A model generated the notes under the pieces. The model made no database searches and was not told where the DNA came from. It saw only the letters and a list, made by a program, of their open reading frames with translations. Position numbers and translations under genes: made by a program. A stretch of 64,000 nucleotides of DNA from CATQHD01 sp965202675 (GTDB lineage: Bacteria > Actinomycetota > Acidimicrobiia > Spongiisociales > Spongiisociaceae), in assembly GCA_965202675.1 (NCBI GenBank), contig OZ241842.1, forward strand, positions 1,116,001-1,180,000. Direction: 5' to 3'. This document shows positions 29,401-36,996 of the stretch, piece by piece. Every line of letters begins with the position of its first letter. Within the stretch, counting starts at the first letter, position 1.

Positions 29401-30231
29401 CACCGAATCGCCCTCCGTCGCCGACGTATCCGCCGCCTGCAAGGTAATACCCCGCGGACGGGCCACCGTATGCGCCAACATCCGCGTAATAAACACCGCC
29501 ATCTGCGCCCGCGTCACCAAACCCCCCGGCGAGAACCGATCATCCGCCGTCCCTCTCGCCACCCCCAGCTCGAACATCCGCCGAATAGCCGAATACTCCC
29601 CCCGCGTCACATTAGCGATATCATCAAACACCTCATCATCAGGAGCAACATCAGCCAACGCATCGGTGTCAGCGCCCAAAGCCCCCAAACCCAAACCCGC
29701 GCCCTTCTCCGCCGCCACCAGGAACGAATCCAACATCAAAGCCATCTGCGCCCGCGACACCGCCGTGTCGGGCCCAAACGACGTACCCCTCAACGCCGGC
29801 ATGATATCCAACGCCGCCATCTGATTGACCGCAGTCCGAGCCGACTCGAACAAACCCCCGATATCCGTGAAACCGCCCGCCGGGTTCGCCGGCAACGCAA
29901 TCCCCGCCGGACCCGCCGCCCGCGACAAAAACAACGCCATCTGCCACCGCGACACCGGCGACCCCGGATCATAAGTTGTCGCCGTTCGACCCCGCGTTAC
30001 CCCGAAATGCGCCAAACAATTCACCGCGTCCTCAGCAAACGTCCCCACCACATCCACCAAACCCGCCGAATCCAACGCCGCACCCACACACGCCGAATAC
30101 ACCGCCTCATTATCAGCCTCACCCTCGACGCCCCCGGCCGGACCCGCCCCCACCGCCAGCAACGAACCCACCAAACCCAACACCCCAAACACAACCAGCC
30201 ACGACCGCCCCCGTACACCGTGCGCAATCAT
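26458..30231 (-). CDS. SLH / Ig-like / FG-GAP surface protein 2
   Basis: The intact 1,257-residue paralogue. ATG 30231 follows AAGGAGG by 10 bp. Residues 1-32 are a signal peptide (RSWLVVFGVLGLVGSLLAVG). Residues about 45-250 carry three SLH repeats that bind secondary wall polymers. Residues about 255-660 are Ig/Big-like domains with TLRV-type strands and GNPVAKKDESVTV; about 780-1257 is an FG-GAP propeller with repeated blades (GRAVAVSEDEKVIGVGAPGY, GAVYVYDGV). Such layouts suggest a cell-wall-anchored adhesin or matrix protein. It shares most of its sequence with the downstream paralogue in the same orientation, 399 bp away, giving scope for gene conversion. Its promoter region also has a poly-G tract. 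Confidence 0.9.
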   Translation of the reverse strand: MIAHGVRGRSWLVVFGVLGLVGSLLAVGAGPAGGVEGEADNEAVYSACVGAALDSAGLVDVVGTFAEDAVNCLAHFGVTRGRTATTYDPGSPVSRWQMALFLSRAAGPAGIALPANPAGGFTDIGGLFESARTAVNQMAALDIMPALRGTSFGPDTAVSRAQMALMLDSFLVAAEKGAGLGLGALGADTDALADVAPDDEVFDDIANVTRGEYSAIRRMFELGVARGTADDRFSPGGLVTRAQMAVFITRMLAHTVARPRGITLQAADTSATEGDSVDLVVSVRDSDLLPMPDALVDVFSSTSADDAFGEDGRCSADDVSAVGGSGVCEISLGDQTTDPSGDLELSTESLDASTTLWAWTGDNGDRYDADDMVGASIVIAVSKAGTKLRVTDDMPEGATAAEFGERVAFTLQVVDEDGNPVAKKDESVTVAAAETVTTAGDNGTSNTSSSTRAYKTDASGKIELSFRQTDPRSGSGNTGDSARLNLYITLASGSSLTLEDKTNLEKAGTAGTGAEDASAVWRDSAPVATTLMLSQTVSYVEASKAGNGASHAVTATLTDQFGNPVARQKIHFTSDDPLGVGEQSEDAVLAGVRASHVSSRQPWRAYGFRILHELNGESRYTKTTNRRGAATLTYTRDSDASVIETVRARLVRGADDATRTSNDEADLFSERLAVYWVNELSDGGSASGRILARDDENSRIVIGAADSRVLMVGYDSNDHFNSLSGPALLADFKDDLEGDAAHITVDTYDNTPAKVSSFTLAAEWAEPDLSKIPVPTALGLDVTALNNGLVHYAVDGNTIVVGSYRENNYAGAVYVYDGVDDASPAKLTAPTPQPSTFTGSYTGGNWRNRPWNLRLPTSGGWFGFVVDIRGDTLVVGEPGRHSTRQINAGATDPRTGNATDGAVYVYTRSGGDWVLDATLTAGGSTQGGSPHNQHAFEFGRAVAVSEDEKVIGVGAPGYITSSKRIGGVLLYERPASAAAGKWDDDNGVGSARLEPAGSDINANQNRWSREFAWDRELALSEDGSTVVVGGNLMKAVVDGTRYDWAGAAYIFTEPGSGWTAAVYEPDAKLTSPTPFFAEKLGRSVAVSADGGTVVVSANFRPNMLRRGKALIFERPDSADNGDWGDTPEPTAVLRAPAHPDAPAACTAAGGPVLGCSVGEVFGQWVDIADDGSRILASRSYRAEGDLRGSTLVFSKPAGGWSAVTDDEPAESAEYLGPDPRATMGWRNTFDQTNGSIWSADNDETGSGLRILRLTSSS

Positions 30232-30601
30232 AATGATCTGTCCTCCTTGCCTGTTTACCGGCTGTTTACCTTCATCCAATACAAGACACGGCCGCCCCGA
30301 TAAAAGAGGGACGGCCGGTGCCTTACCTTAGCAACAACACCCCCCCCCCCCGTCAACAATCCGGGTCCTGCCTCAAAACCCCAGGTCAAATGCGCTTTGT
30401 AGAAAGCCGGGCAGGGTCCCCATCGCACGACAGCCGGACGCTTGAGCGGCGGTCGAAGCAACGGGCAACGGATACCGCAACCCCCATCTCCCCCACGGGT
30501 CGCGAAGCCTCGATATCCGGCCGTTCAGCCCGGCAAGCCTCCCAATTTTCGGCTCTGGCCGCGGGCGGCTGGACGCACTGTGCTCCGCCGGCGGCGGCGG
30601 G
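30232..30601. other. Upstream region of surface protein 2 and end of argS
   Basis: It contains the leader, poly-G promoter region and the 20-bp shared upstream box (30371-30390) of surface protein 2. From about 30391 to the argS stop at 30602 I see no gene or confident terminator. Confidence 0.5.
30325..30356 (-). promoter_or_regulatory. Candidate poly-G promoter of surface protein 2
   Basis: On the minus strand TTGACG (30356-30351) leads directly into a 12-G tract (30351-30340), then a weak TAAGGT (30330-30325) at 20-bp spacing. As in the paralogue, 9 G would give 17 bp. The -10 is poor, so the exact promoter is uncertain, but the position of the tract mirrors that of the other gene. Confidence 0.38.
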
Positions 30602-32365
30602 CTACATGCGGTCGGGTATTTCGATGCCCAACAGGTCCAGCAGCAATTCGAGGGTCCGCCGGGCGGCGGCGACCAGCGCCAGCCACGAGAGCCGCCGGGC
30701 GTCGTCCGGCTCGGTGAGGATGTGGCAGGTTTCGTAGAAACTGCTGAAGTCGGACGCCGCCTCGTAGGCGAACTCGGCCAGGTGGTTGGGCGCCCGCAGG
30801 TCGACGGCGCGCCCGATCACCTCCGGCAGCTGCAGCAGCCGCAGCATCAGACGCCGCTCCGCCTCCACGGAGGGCGGTTCGATCCGCCCGGGCTTCATCC
30901 CCCCGGCGGCGGCCCTGTCGAGGATCGAACCCATGCGCACCGCCGCCATCTGCAGGTAGGGGCCGGTCTTGCCCTCCAGGGCGGTGAACCGTTCCAGGTC
31001 GAACACGTAGTTGGAGGCCCGGTTGTTGATCAGGTCCCCGAACTTGAGGGCGGCCACCCCCACCTGACGGGTGATTACGGCTCTTTCCGCCTCCGTGTAT
31101 CCGGCCGCCGTCTCCGACTCATCCATCCTGTTGGCCGCGGCGGCGGTGACCATCTCGATCAGGTCCCGCAGCCTCAACACCCCGCCGGCGCGGGTCTTGA
31201 AAGGCGTCCCGTCGGGTCCGTTCATGGTCCCGAAGCGGATGTGCTCCAAGGCGGCCTCCCCGGCGGCGCCGGTGCGGCGGGCGGCTCGGAAGACCTGCTC
31301 GAAGTGGTAGGACTGACGGGCGTCCACCACGTAGAGGATGAGGTCGGCGTCCAGCTCGTCCACCCGCATCCCGATGGTGGCCAGATCGGTAGTTCCGTAG
31401 AGATAGGCGCCGTGGGAGGTCCGGACAATGAGCGGGCTTACCTCGGTCTTGTCGCCCGGCTCGGCCACCTCGATCACCACCGCTCCGTCCGACTCCGCCG
31501 CCGCGCCCGCCGCCAGGGCCTCGTCCACCATCGGCCGGAGGCGGTCGCGGACGGTGCTCTCGCCGTACCAGAGGTCGAACTCCACCCCCAGGGCGGCGAA
31601 GTCCCGCTCCTGCGACTCGCGCGACACCGCCACGAAGTGCTCCCACAGAGCGGCGTACCCCTCCCGGCCCGACTGGAGGTCCCGGGTGGCCCGGCGCGCC
31701 TCGGCGGCCAGGTCCTCGTCTTCTTCTATCCGGGCCGCCATGGCCGGATACCACTCCTGGAGGTCGGCCAGCGTTATGGGCGGCGGCGCGGGGAACGGCC
31801 CTTGCGCATCCTCTTCGTAGTGGGGGAGGTCGGGGTAACGCTCACGGACGGCGACGATCAGCATGCCCATCTGCAGGCCCCAGTCGCCGAAGTGGGCGTC
31901 CCCCAGCACCCGGTGCCCGGCGAAGGCGAACAACCGCTTGAGGCTGTCGCCGATGATGGTGGACCGCAGATGCCCCACATGCATCGCTTTGGCCACGTTG
32001 GGGCCCGCGTAGTCGACGACCACCACGAGCGGTTCGCCCGCCGGAGGCGCCCCCAGCCGAGGGTCGCCCGCCAGGGCGTTCATGTAGCCGGCGACCGCCT
32101 CGTCGGTGAGGGTGAGGTTGAGGAAGCCGGGCCCGGCCACCGAAAGGCGGGCCAGCCTCGGGTCGGATGCGATCTCGGCCGCCGCCGCATCCGCGATCTC
32201 CCGCGGGCTGCGCCCCGCCCGCCGCGCCGCCGCCAGGGCGCCGTTGCACTGGAACTGGCCCAGGTCGGGCCGGTTGGAGACCGACACCTCGCCGTAGCCG
32301 GAGTCGAGGCCGGCCGCCTCGAAACCCGCCCCGACCAACGCACCGAGTTCGGAGAGCACGCTCAT
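30602..32365 (-). CDS. argS: Arginyl-tRNA synthetase
   Basis: The 587-residue class-I synthetase charges tRNA-Arg. The N-terminal additional domain is followed by VVDYAGPNVAKAMHVGHLRS, which holds the HIGH-like HVGH. Later GTPFKTRAGGVLRL takes the KMSKS position, and the C-terminal anticodon-binding helical domain contains NYVFDLERFTALEGKTGPYL and the final ELLLDLLGIEIPDRM. Length is normal. It is monocistronic and divergent from the HsdR_N-like gene with about 80 bp between them. Confidence 0.95.
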   Translation of the reverse strand: MSVLSELGALVGAGFEAAGLDSGYGEVSVSNRPDLGQFQCNGALAAARRAGRSPREIADAAAAEIASDPRLARLSVAGPGFLNLTLTDEAVAGYMNALAGDPRLGAPPAGEPLVVVVDYAGPNVAKAMHVGHLRSTIIGDSLKRLFAFAGHRVLGDAHFGDWGLQMGMLIVAVRERYPDLPHYEEDAQGPFPAPPPITLADLQEWYPAMAARIEEDEDLAAEARRATRDLQSGREGYAALWEHFVAVSRESQERDFAALGVEFDLWYGESTVRDRLRPMVDEALAAGAAAESDGAVVIEVAEPGDKTEVSPLIVRTSHGAYLYGTTDLATIGMRVDELDADLILYVVDARQSYHFEQVFRAARRTGAAGEAALEHIRFGTMNGPDGTPFKTRAGGVLRLRDLIEMVTAAAANRMDESETAAGYTEAERAVITRQVGVAALKFGDLINNRASNYVFDLERFTALEGKTGPYLQMAAVRMGSILDRAAAGGMKPGRIEPPSVEAERRLMLRLLQLPEVIGRAVDLRAPNHLAEFAYEAASDFSSFYETCHILTEPDDARRLSWLALVAAARRTLELLLDLLGIEIPDRM

Positions 32366-32443
32366 AAGACCGGATAGGATAGACCGCCGGAGGCAACCGC
32401 CCCATTAGACTGCGAAAAAAGACAACCGGCGAGGTAACACACC

Positions 32444-33343
32444 GTGGCGCTCCGAGAGACCCTTGAAACGATACGCTCCGTTCCCGACCCCAAAGACGAG
32501 GAGAATGCCAAGTTTCAGATCATCGCGCCCATCCTGGGGGACCTGGGCTGGAATCCGGCCCGACAGGAAATACTATGCGAATACCCTGTAGGAGGCAAAG
32601 CCAAAGGCTGGGTGGATATCGCCCTCATAGGCCCTAACCGCCTTGTTGCACTTATTGAGGCCAAAGCCCCGAAAGAAAATCTAGCAGGCCATGTTGAGCA
32701 AGTCCTCGGCTATGCCTTCTTTGAGGGAGTAGATATCTGCGTGCTAACCAACGGGCTGGAGTGGTGGCTCTACCTACCAAGAGAGGACGGACCGCCTGAC
32801 GAACGCCGGTTCACTACCTTGCTCATCAAAAGGGACTCCATTGGACATTTGGCCGATGACTTCGAAACATTCTTGGGAAAGGATAATCTGATAGAAGGCC
32901 AAGCCAAGAAAAGAGCAAAGCAGGTGCTCAAAGCCAAACGTCAAATAATAATACGCTGTACTCCTGCTCCATCAATCGCACCACAAGAAAAGTTAACCCC
33001 TCATGTCTCCTCAACCTCATCAAAACCTACTAAGCCTATCGGGTTCTGTCTATGGGGCCACCACTATAAAATTAATGATTGGAAAGATGCGTATGTTCAG
33101 ATAGTCGAAGAACTCCATCAACGTCACGGACAGCAGTTTATCAATCTTCTACTCGAATTACGTACTGAGAAGGACAATCGATGGGCATCATACAATCCCC
33201 GCGAGCTCCGAAAGGACAGGAAGATAACATCCACAGATGTCTACCTTGAAACAGATCTGAACTCCTCGTTCGTCCTCAGCAGGATAGCAAAGTTCATAGA
33301 AAAATTGGGATATAGTAGTACAGACTTAGAGAAGGTTTATTAG
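32444..33343 (+). CDS. HsdR N-terminal-like (PD-(D/E)XK) protein with unknown C-terminal domain
   Basis: A 299-residue protein. The N-terminal half resembles the HSDR_N domain of type I restriction subunits and related predicted nucleases: FQIIAPILGDLGWNP, then KGWVDIALIG with the catalytic Asp and LVALIEAKAP with Glu and Lys. There is no helicase or methyltransferase next to it, so it is a solitary nuclease-like protein, possibly a defence effector. The C-terminal half (IGFCLWGHHYKINDWKDAYV onward) resembles small domains found in mobile and defence loci but I cannot name it. From about 32900 to the end the DNA is much less GC rich than the neighbours, which suggests transfer. Confidence 0.72.
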   Translation: MALRETLETIRSVPDPKDEENAKFQIIAPILGDLGWNPARQEILCEYPVGGKAKGWVDIALIGPNRLVALIEAKAPKENLAGHVEQVLGYAFFEGVDICVLTNGLEWWLYLPREDGPPDERRFTTLLIKRDSIGHLADDFETFLGKDNLIEGQAKKRAKQVLKAKRQIIIRCTPAPSIAPQEKLTPHVSSTSSKPTKPIGFCLWGHHYKINDWKDAYVQIVEELHQRHGQQFINLLLELRTEKDNRWASYNPRELRKDRKITSTDVYLETDLNSSFVLSRIAKFIEKLGYSSTDLEKVY

Positions 33344-33361
33344 GGTGTCATCCAGCGGCGG

Positions 33362-34258
33362 TTATTTGAGCGACATCCACGCCCAATAGGGCGGCAGGAC
33401 ACCGTAGCCGTAGGGGTTCTCGTACTCATTTAGCAAATCACCGGCGTAAAACGTTGGTTCGGGAGGGCGGTTCTCAAAGAATAATGTGCTCGGGTAATAA
33501 TTATCTGATAATGTGCCCGGGTAATAATTATCTGGTAACTGCCAGCACAGATTCCCGATAACCTGCTCCCCGGGCTGGGCGCCGACGGTGACATCCGACA
33601 GAACGGGATCGACCTCACAATCTTCCGCATCCATAAGGCCAAACGAAAGGTCGGTATTCAGGTAGAACCCGGGAGCAGGGCTGCTTGCCCGCCAGATTAC
33701 ATCGAGCTCAACAACCAGATAATGACTGGGTATGTCCGGGAAGCGGCCGGACGGACGGACGAAATCAGCCCCTTCGGGCGCCGTCCACGCCCGTCGCACC
33801 GCGATGTCCCAGTAACCGACCCGCCAAGCTGACCCCTTCGGGATCGCGTTCGTCTCCCACCGGCCCGGGGTCAAATCGGCCCCCCACTCGCCGTACCGCA
33901 GAAAGGCGGCCATCTGCGCCCTGGTCATCCCATCGGGAAACGCCCGCTCAATCACCTCTACCAGTTGCCCGCCGGTGAGCTTCTCCGAGGGCCGGAACGA
34001 CCCGTCCGGATACCCCTCGAACCAGCCCCTTCGCGCCGCGTACTCGACAGCCGCGTCATAACGGGAAAAAGAAGGAACGGGCCAAATGTCGTCCTCCGAC
34101 ACCGGCACACCCCGCCGATAATCGAAGCCTTCGGTCGGAATATCCGAGAATTGCCTCGGATCACCGAGCAACTGCCGTTGCGCCAGAGCCGTGCCTGCAA
34201 GCGCCGTCGCCAACAATACCCCGGCCGCCACCGATCGTTGCTTCCACCACGGTCCCAT
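33362..34258 (-). CDS. Small exported SLH-domain protein
   Basis: A 298-residue protein starting MGPWWKQRSVAAGVLLATAL with AAGGAG just upstream. A signal peptide ends near TALAQ. Residues about 50-110 hold an SLH repeat (YDAAVEYAARRGWFEGYPDG, then FRPSEKLTGGQ and MTRAQMAAFL), so it may bind the same wall polymer as the big surface proteins. The rest is beta-rich, ending in aromatic-rich YENPYGYGVLPPYWAWMSLK. Two tandem copies of a 27-bp unit (33482-33535) encode DNYYPGTLS / DNYYPSTLF. No enzymatic motif is seen. Confidence 0.75.
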   Translation of the reverse strand: MGPWWKQRSVAAGVLLATALAGTALAQRQLLGDPRQFSDIPTEGFDYRRGVPVSEDDIWPVPSFSRYDAAVEYAARRGWFEGYPDGSFRPSEKLTGGQLVEVIERAFPDGMTRAQMAAFLRYGEWGADLTPGRWETNAIPKGSAWRVGYWDIAVRRAWTAPEGADFVRPSGRFPDIPSHYLVVELDVIWRASSPAPGFYLNTDLSFGLMDAEDCEVDPVLSDVTVGAQPGEQVIGNLCWQLPDNYYPGTLSDNYYPSTLFFENRPPEPTFYAGDLLNEYENPYGYGVLPPYWAWMSLK

Positions 34259-34330
34259 CCGTTCTCCTTCCAGCTGTAGGCCCAACCCTCCTCATCATAC
34301 AAACAAATGTTCGTCTCTAGATCGCACCGG

Positions 34331-34379
34331 GGGGTACCCCAATTCTAGTGTTTTGTACCCCATTTATGGTATAAATACC
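34331..34379. promoter_or_regulatory. Possible operator/promoter of the antitoxin gene
   Basis: GGGGTACCCC (34331-34340) is a perfect 10-bp palindrome and GGTATAAATACC (34368-34379) a nearly perfect 12-bp one that also contains a TATAAA -10-like core. A half copy GTACCCC lies between them. RelB/DinJ-type antitoxins usually repress their own promoter at such palindromes. Confidence 0.45.
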
Positions 34380-34430
34380 GGCAGAAGGAAGCAATAGCAA
34401 CCCTTGCCGTTGCCGAAGGAGGAACTTGCA

Positions 34431-34688
34431 TTGGCCAAGACCGCGACTATCCGCGCTCGTGTTGAACCCGAACTGAAGCGCCAAGCCGAGGATTTGTTCT
34501 CGCAATTGGGGCTGTCGGCGGCCGAGGCTATCACGCTGTTCTACAGACAAACTACCTTGCAACAGGGTCTGCCGTTCGCTGTGAAGCTTCCCAACACCGA
34601 GACTGCCGCAGCCCTCAGGCAGGCCCGCTCGGAAGAGGACCTCAACGAGTACGCCAGTCTGGAAGATCTCAAAGCCAGGTTCGACTGA
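34431..34688 (+). CDS. RelB/DinJ-family antitoxin, apparently without toxin
   Basis: An 85-residue protein that I start at TTG 34431, because AAGGAGGA lies 7 bp upstream; an in-frame ATG would need a longer, poorly placed leader. The N-terminal TATIRARVEPELKRQAEDLF is the ribbon-helix-helix DNA-binding strand and helix of DinJ/RelB antitoxins, followed by LGLSAAEAITLFYRQ and the C-terminal acidic tail that would bind a RelE/YafQ-type toxin. The next ORF is murA after 114 bp and no small toxin gene is present on either strand nearby, so it is orphaned here. Confidence 0.8.
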   Translation: MAKTATIRARVEPELKRQAEDLFSQLGLSAAEAITLFYRQTTLQQGLPFAVKLPNTETAAALRQARSEEDLNEYASLEDLKARFD

Positions 34689-34802
34689 CTGGGGCAACTG
34701 CGACGCTCGGACCCTCAAAGTCCTCATGGGGCTGAGTAGAGGATCCGCCCGACCGATACAAAGGCGCGGTTCCCAAGGGGGGCGGGCTATCGTGGGGGCG
34801 GT

Positions 34803-36086
34803 ATGACTAGTTTCCTGGTCCGGGGACCTACCCGGCTGAACGGCCACATCGAGCCGTCCGGGAACAAGAACGCCGCCCTGCCCATCATCGCGGCCTGCCT
34901 GCTGACCGAGGAGACGGTCACTCTTCACAACGTCCCGCAGATCGGTGATGTGCTCACCCTGCTGGGAATCCTGGAGGACATGGGCGCCGCCGTAACGAAC
35001 ACCGGACCGGGCAGCCTTCAGATCCGCTGCAACGGGGTAACCACCCCGGATATCTCCACCGAAAGGGCCGAGAAGATCAGAGCCTCGATCCTGCTGGCCG
35101 GCCCGGTGGTCGCCCGCTTCGGCGAGGTGACCCTGCCTCCCCCGGGCGGAGATGTCATAGGGCGGCGGCGCATCGACGATCATGTCCGGGGCCTCGAAGC
35201 CCTGGGCGCCGTCTACAGCTTCGCCGGAGGCCACCGCTTCCGGGCCGGAACCCTAAAAGGGTCGGTGGTGTTCCTGGAGGAGCCGTCGGTGACCGCCACC
35301 GAAAACCTGGTAATGGCGGCGGTGCTGGCCGAGGGAACCACGATGGTGGAGAACGCCGCCTGCGAGCCCCACGTCCAAGACCTCTGCAGGTTTCTGAACA
35401 CCCTGGGCGCCCGAATCAGCGGAATCGGCAGCAACATTCTCCATATCGAAGGGGTGGAATCCCTGCACGGAGGCACCCACACCATCGGCCCCGACCACAT
35501 TGAAGTCGGAAGCCTGATGGTGCTGGCGGCGGTAACCCGCTCCCCGATAACCATCGGCGGATACCGGGCCGATATGAACAAACCGATCGACCTGGCCTGG
35601 CGGCGGCTGGGGATCAACTACGACCCGTACCCCGACGACTGCGCCCGGATGCTGTACAACAACGGGCCTCTGGTCGTGTCGCCCGACCTGGGGGGTGCCA
35701 TCCCCAAGATCGAAGACGGACCGTGGCCGTCCTTTCCCGCCGACCTGACCAGCATCGCGCTGGTGGCCGCAACCCAGGCGCACGGGTCGATCCTCATCCA
35801 CGAGAAGATGTTCGAGTCGAGGATGTTCTTCGTAGACCGCCTGATCAGCATGGGCGCCCAGATCGTCCTCTGCGACCCCCACCGGGCGGTGGTGCTGGGC
35901 CCCACCAGGCTCCGCCCCAGCACCATGTCCAGCCCCGATATCCGGGCCGGCATGGCGCTGCTCATCGCCGCCCTGGTCGCCGAGGGGGAAAGCCTGATCA
36001 ACCAGGCCGAACAGATCGAGCGGGGCTACGAAGCCATCGACCGCCGTCTGAACGCTCTGGGCGCCGACATAGAACGCATCGACTGA
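34803..36086 (+). CDS. murA: UDP-N-acetylglucosamine 1-carboxyvinyltransferase (MurA), Asp117 form
   Basis: MurA adds enolpyruvate from PEP to UDP-GlcNAc in the first committed step of peptidoglycan synthesis. The 427-residue protein has the expected SGNKNAALPIIAA start, RASILLAGP, and NKPIDLAWRR-type segments, and ends DRRLNALGADIERID. The active-site loop reads PPPGGDVIGRRRIDDH, so the usual catalytic Cys is Asp117, as in mycobacteria. That change is known to give intrinsic fosfomycin resistance while keeping activity. It is followed by the tRNA genes on the opposite strand. Confidence 0.95.
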   Translation: MTSFLVRGPTRLNGHIEPSGNKNAALPIIAACLLTEETVTLHNVPQIGDVLTLLGILEDMGAAVTNTGPGSLQIRCNGVTTPDISTERAEKIRASILLAGPVVARFGEVTLPPPGGDVIGRRRIDDHVRGLEALGAVYSFAGGHRFRAGTLKGSVVFLEEPSVTATENLVMAAVLAEGTTMVENAACEPHVQDLCRFLNTLGARISGIGSNILHIEGVESLHGGTHTIGPDHIEVGSLMVLAAVTRSPITIGGYRADMNKPIDLAWRRLGINYDPYPDDCARMLYNNGPLVVSPDLGGAIPKIEDGPWPSFPADLTSIALVAATQAHGSILIHEKMFESRMFFVDRLISMGAQIVLCDPHRAVVLGPTRLRPSTMSSPDIRAGMALLIAALVAEGESLINQAEQIERGYEAIDRRLNALGADIERID

Positions 36087-36117
36087 GGTCCGGCCTGAGC
36101 GGGGGGTTTGCGATCGG

Positions 36118-36190
36118 TGGCCAGGCCCGGCGTCGATCCGGGGACCTCTGCTTTTTCAGAGCAGCGCTCTACCGACTGAGCTACCTGGCC
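36118..36190 (-). tRNA. tRNA-Phe (anticodon GAA)
   Basis: The minus strand folds into a cloverleaf: acceptor GGCCAGG/CCTGGCC, D-arm GCTCAGTCGGTAGAGC, anticodon stem-loop CTGCTCTGAAAAAGCAG with GAA in the loop, and T-arm CCCCGGATCGACGCCGGG-like (the T-loop is slightly unusual). The 3' CCA is not encoded (ACCG follows). Confidence 0.92.
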
Positions 36191-36196
36191 GCACCA

Positions 36197-36228
36197 AGAA
36201 GGACCGACCGGTCCGGGTCGGTCCTTCT
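36197..36228. other. Strong hairpin between the two tRNAs
   Basis: AGAAGGACCGACC pairs with GGTCGGTCCTTCT around a 6-nt loop. It fills the whole spacer between tRNA-Asp and tRNA-Phe and touches the CCA end of tRNA-Asp. It has no proper U run. It may be a processing signal or a terminator that reduces read-through to tRNA-Phe. Confidence 0.6.
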
Positions 36229-36305
36229 GGCGGGGACGACGGGATTTGAACCCGCGACCTCCGGCTTGACAGGCCGGCGTGAACTCCAGACTTCACCACG
36301 CCCCC
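36228..36305 (-). tRNA. tRNA-Asp (anticodon GTC)
   Basis: The minus strand gives acceptor GGGGGCG/CGTCCCC, anticodon stem-loop CCGGCCTGTCAAGCCGG with GTC, and T-arm GCGGGTTCAAATCCCGT, ending in an encoded GCCA. It precedes tRNA-Phe on the same strand and both may be cotranscribed. Confidence 0.93.
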
Positions 36306-36585
36306 GTACTGCCGCCCCAGGTTACTCCTCTCCTGCGAGAACAGCGACCCGGCGGGGTCTCGTCATTATAGACCATCCGAACCGGCTACCGGTGTTCCGT
36401 CTTGCCCGACCCGTCGTGCCGCCTCCCGGCGGTCCGCAGCACTTCCCATCCTCACCTCATCATCCGCCCCGGCACAATGACCCCTCAAAAGCTCGCAATG
36501 CCTCTCTCGGTCAACTATCGTCATCGGCATGTGTCTACCGGCACAGCTGTAAAGTAAACGCCCAACAGAGCAGAAAGGAACCAAC

Positions 36586-36816
36586 ATGGAAGCACGAGTA
36601 TCACCACAACACAGCGTAGCCGTAATCTGTACCATCTTCCTTGGAGTCCTCGGCATCGACAGAATGGTCATGGGCCGAGTCGGTCTAGGGATAGGCAAGC
36701 TGTTGACATTTGGCGGCTTAGGTGTGTGGGCTATCATCGACACGGTACTAATCTGCCTGGGTAAGGCAAAGGATGGTGAAGGCCGTCCGCTCATTGAGTT
36801 CCGGGAAAGTATGTGA
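36586..36816 (+). CDS. TM2-domain membrane protein
   Basis: A 76-residue protein with AAAGGAA before ATG 36586. It has two hydrophobic helices around a short polar turn containing the TM2-type DRMVMGRVGLGIGKLL motif (the usual form is DRFYLG..GxGxxKLL), then WAIIDTVLICLG. Small TM2 proteins are widespread membrane proteins of unknown function. The DNA around it (36306-36996) is less GC rich than average and otherwise empty. Confidence 0.82.
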   Translation: MEARVSPQHSVAVICTIFLGVLGIDRMVMGRVGLGIGKLLTFGGLGVWAIIDTVLICLGKAKDGEGRPLIEFRESM

Positions 36817-36996
36817 ACACGGATATCACCATCAGAACCCGTGGTAACCGCTGTTTTTAGACCCCTCGGCTAGAGTGGTGTAGTAGCCTGTTGGCTTCTT
36901 GACCTGTTCAGCCACCTCTCCAAAACTCAGATCTGCTGTTGATCATCCTGTTCTTCGCCGGGGTAGTCGCCTCCCTCTGACCAGTCCGGTCCGGGG

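Noticed and set aside
34689..34802. Hidden toxin gene after the antitoxin
   Set aside because: No frame of useful length or toxin-like motif is present in the 114-bp gap.
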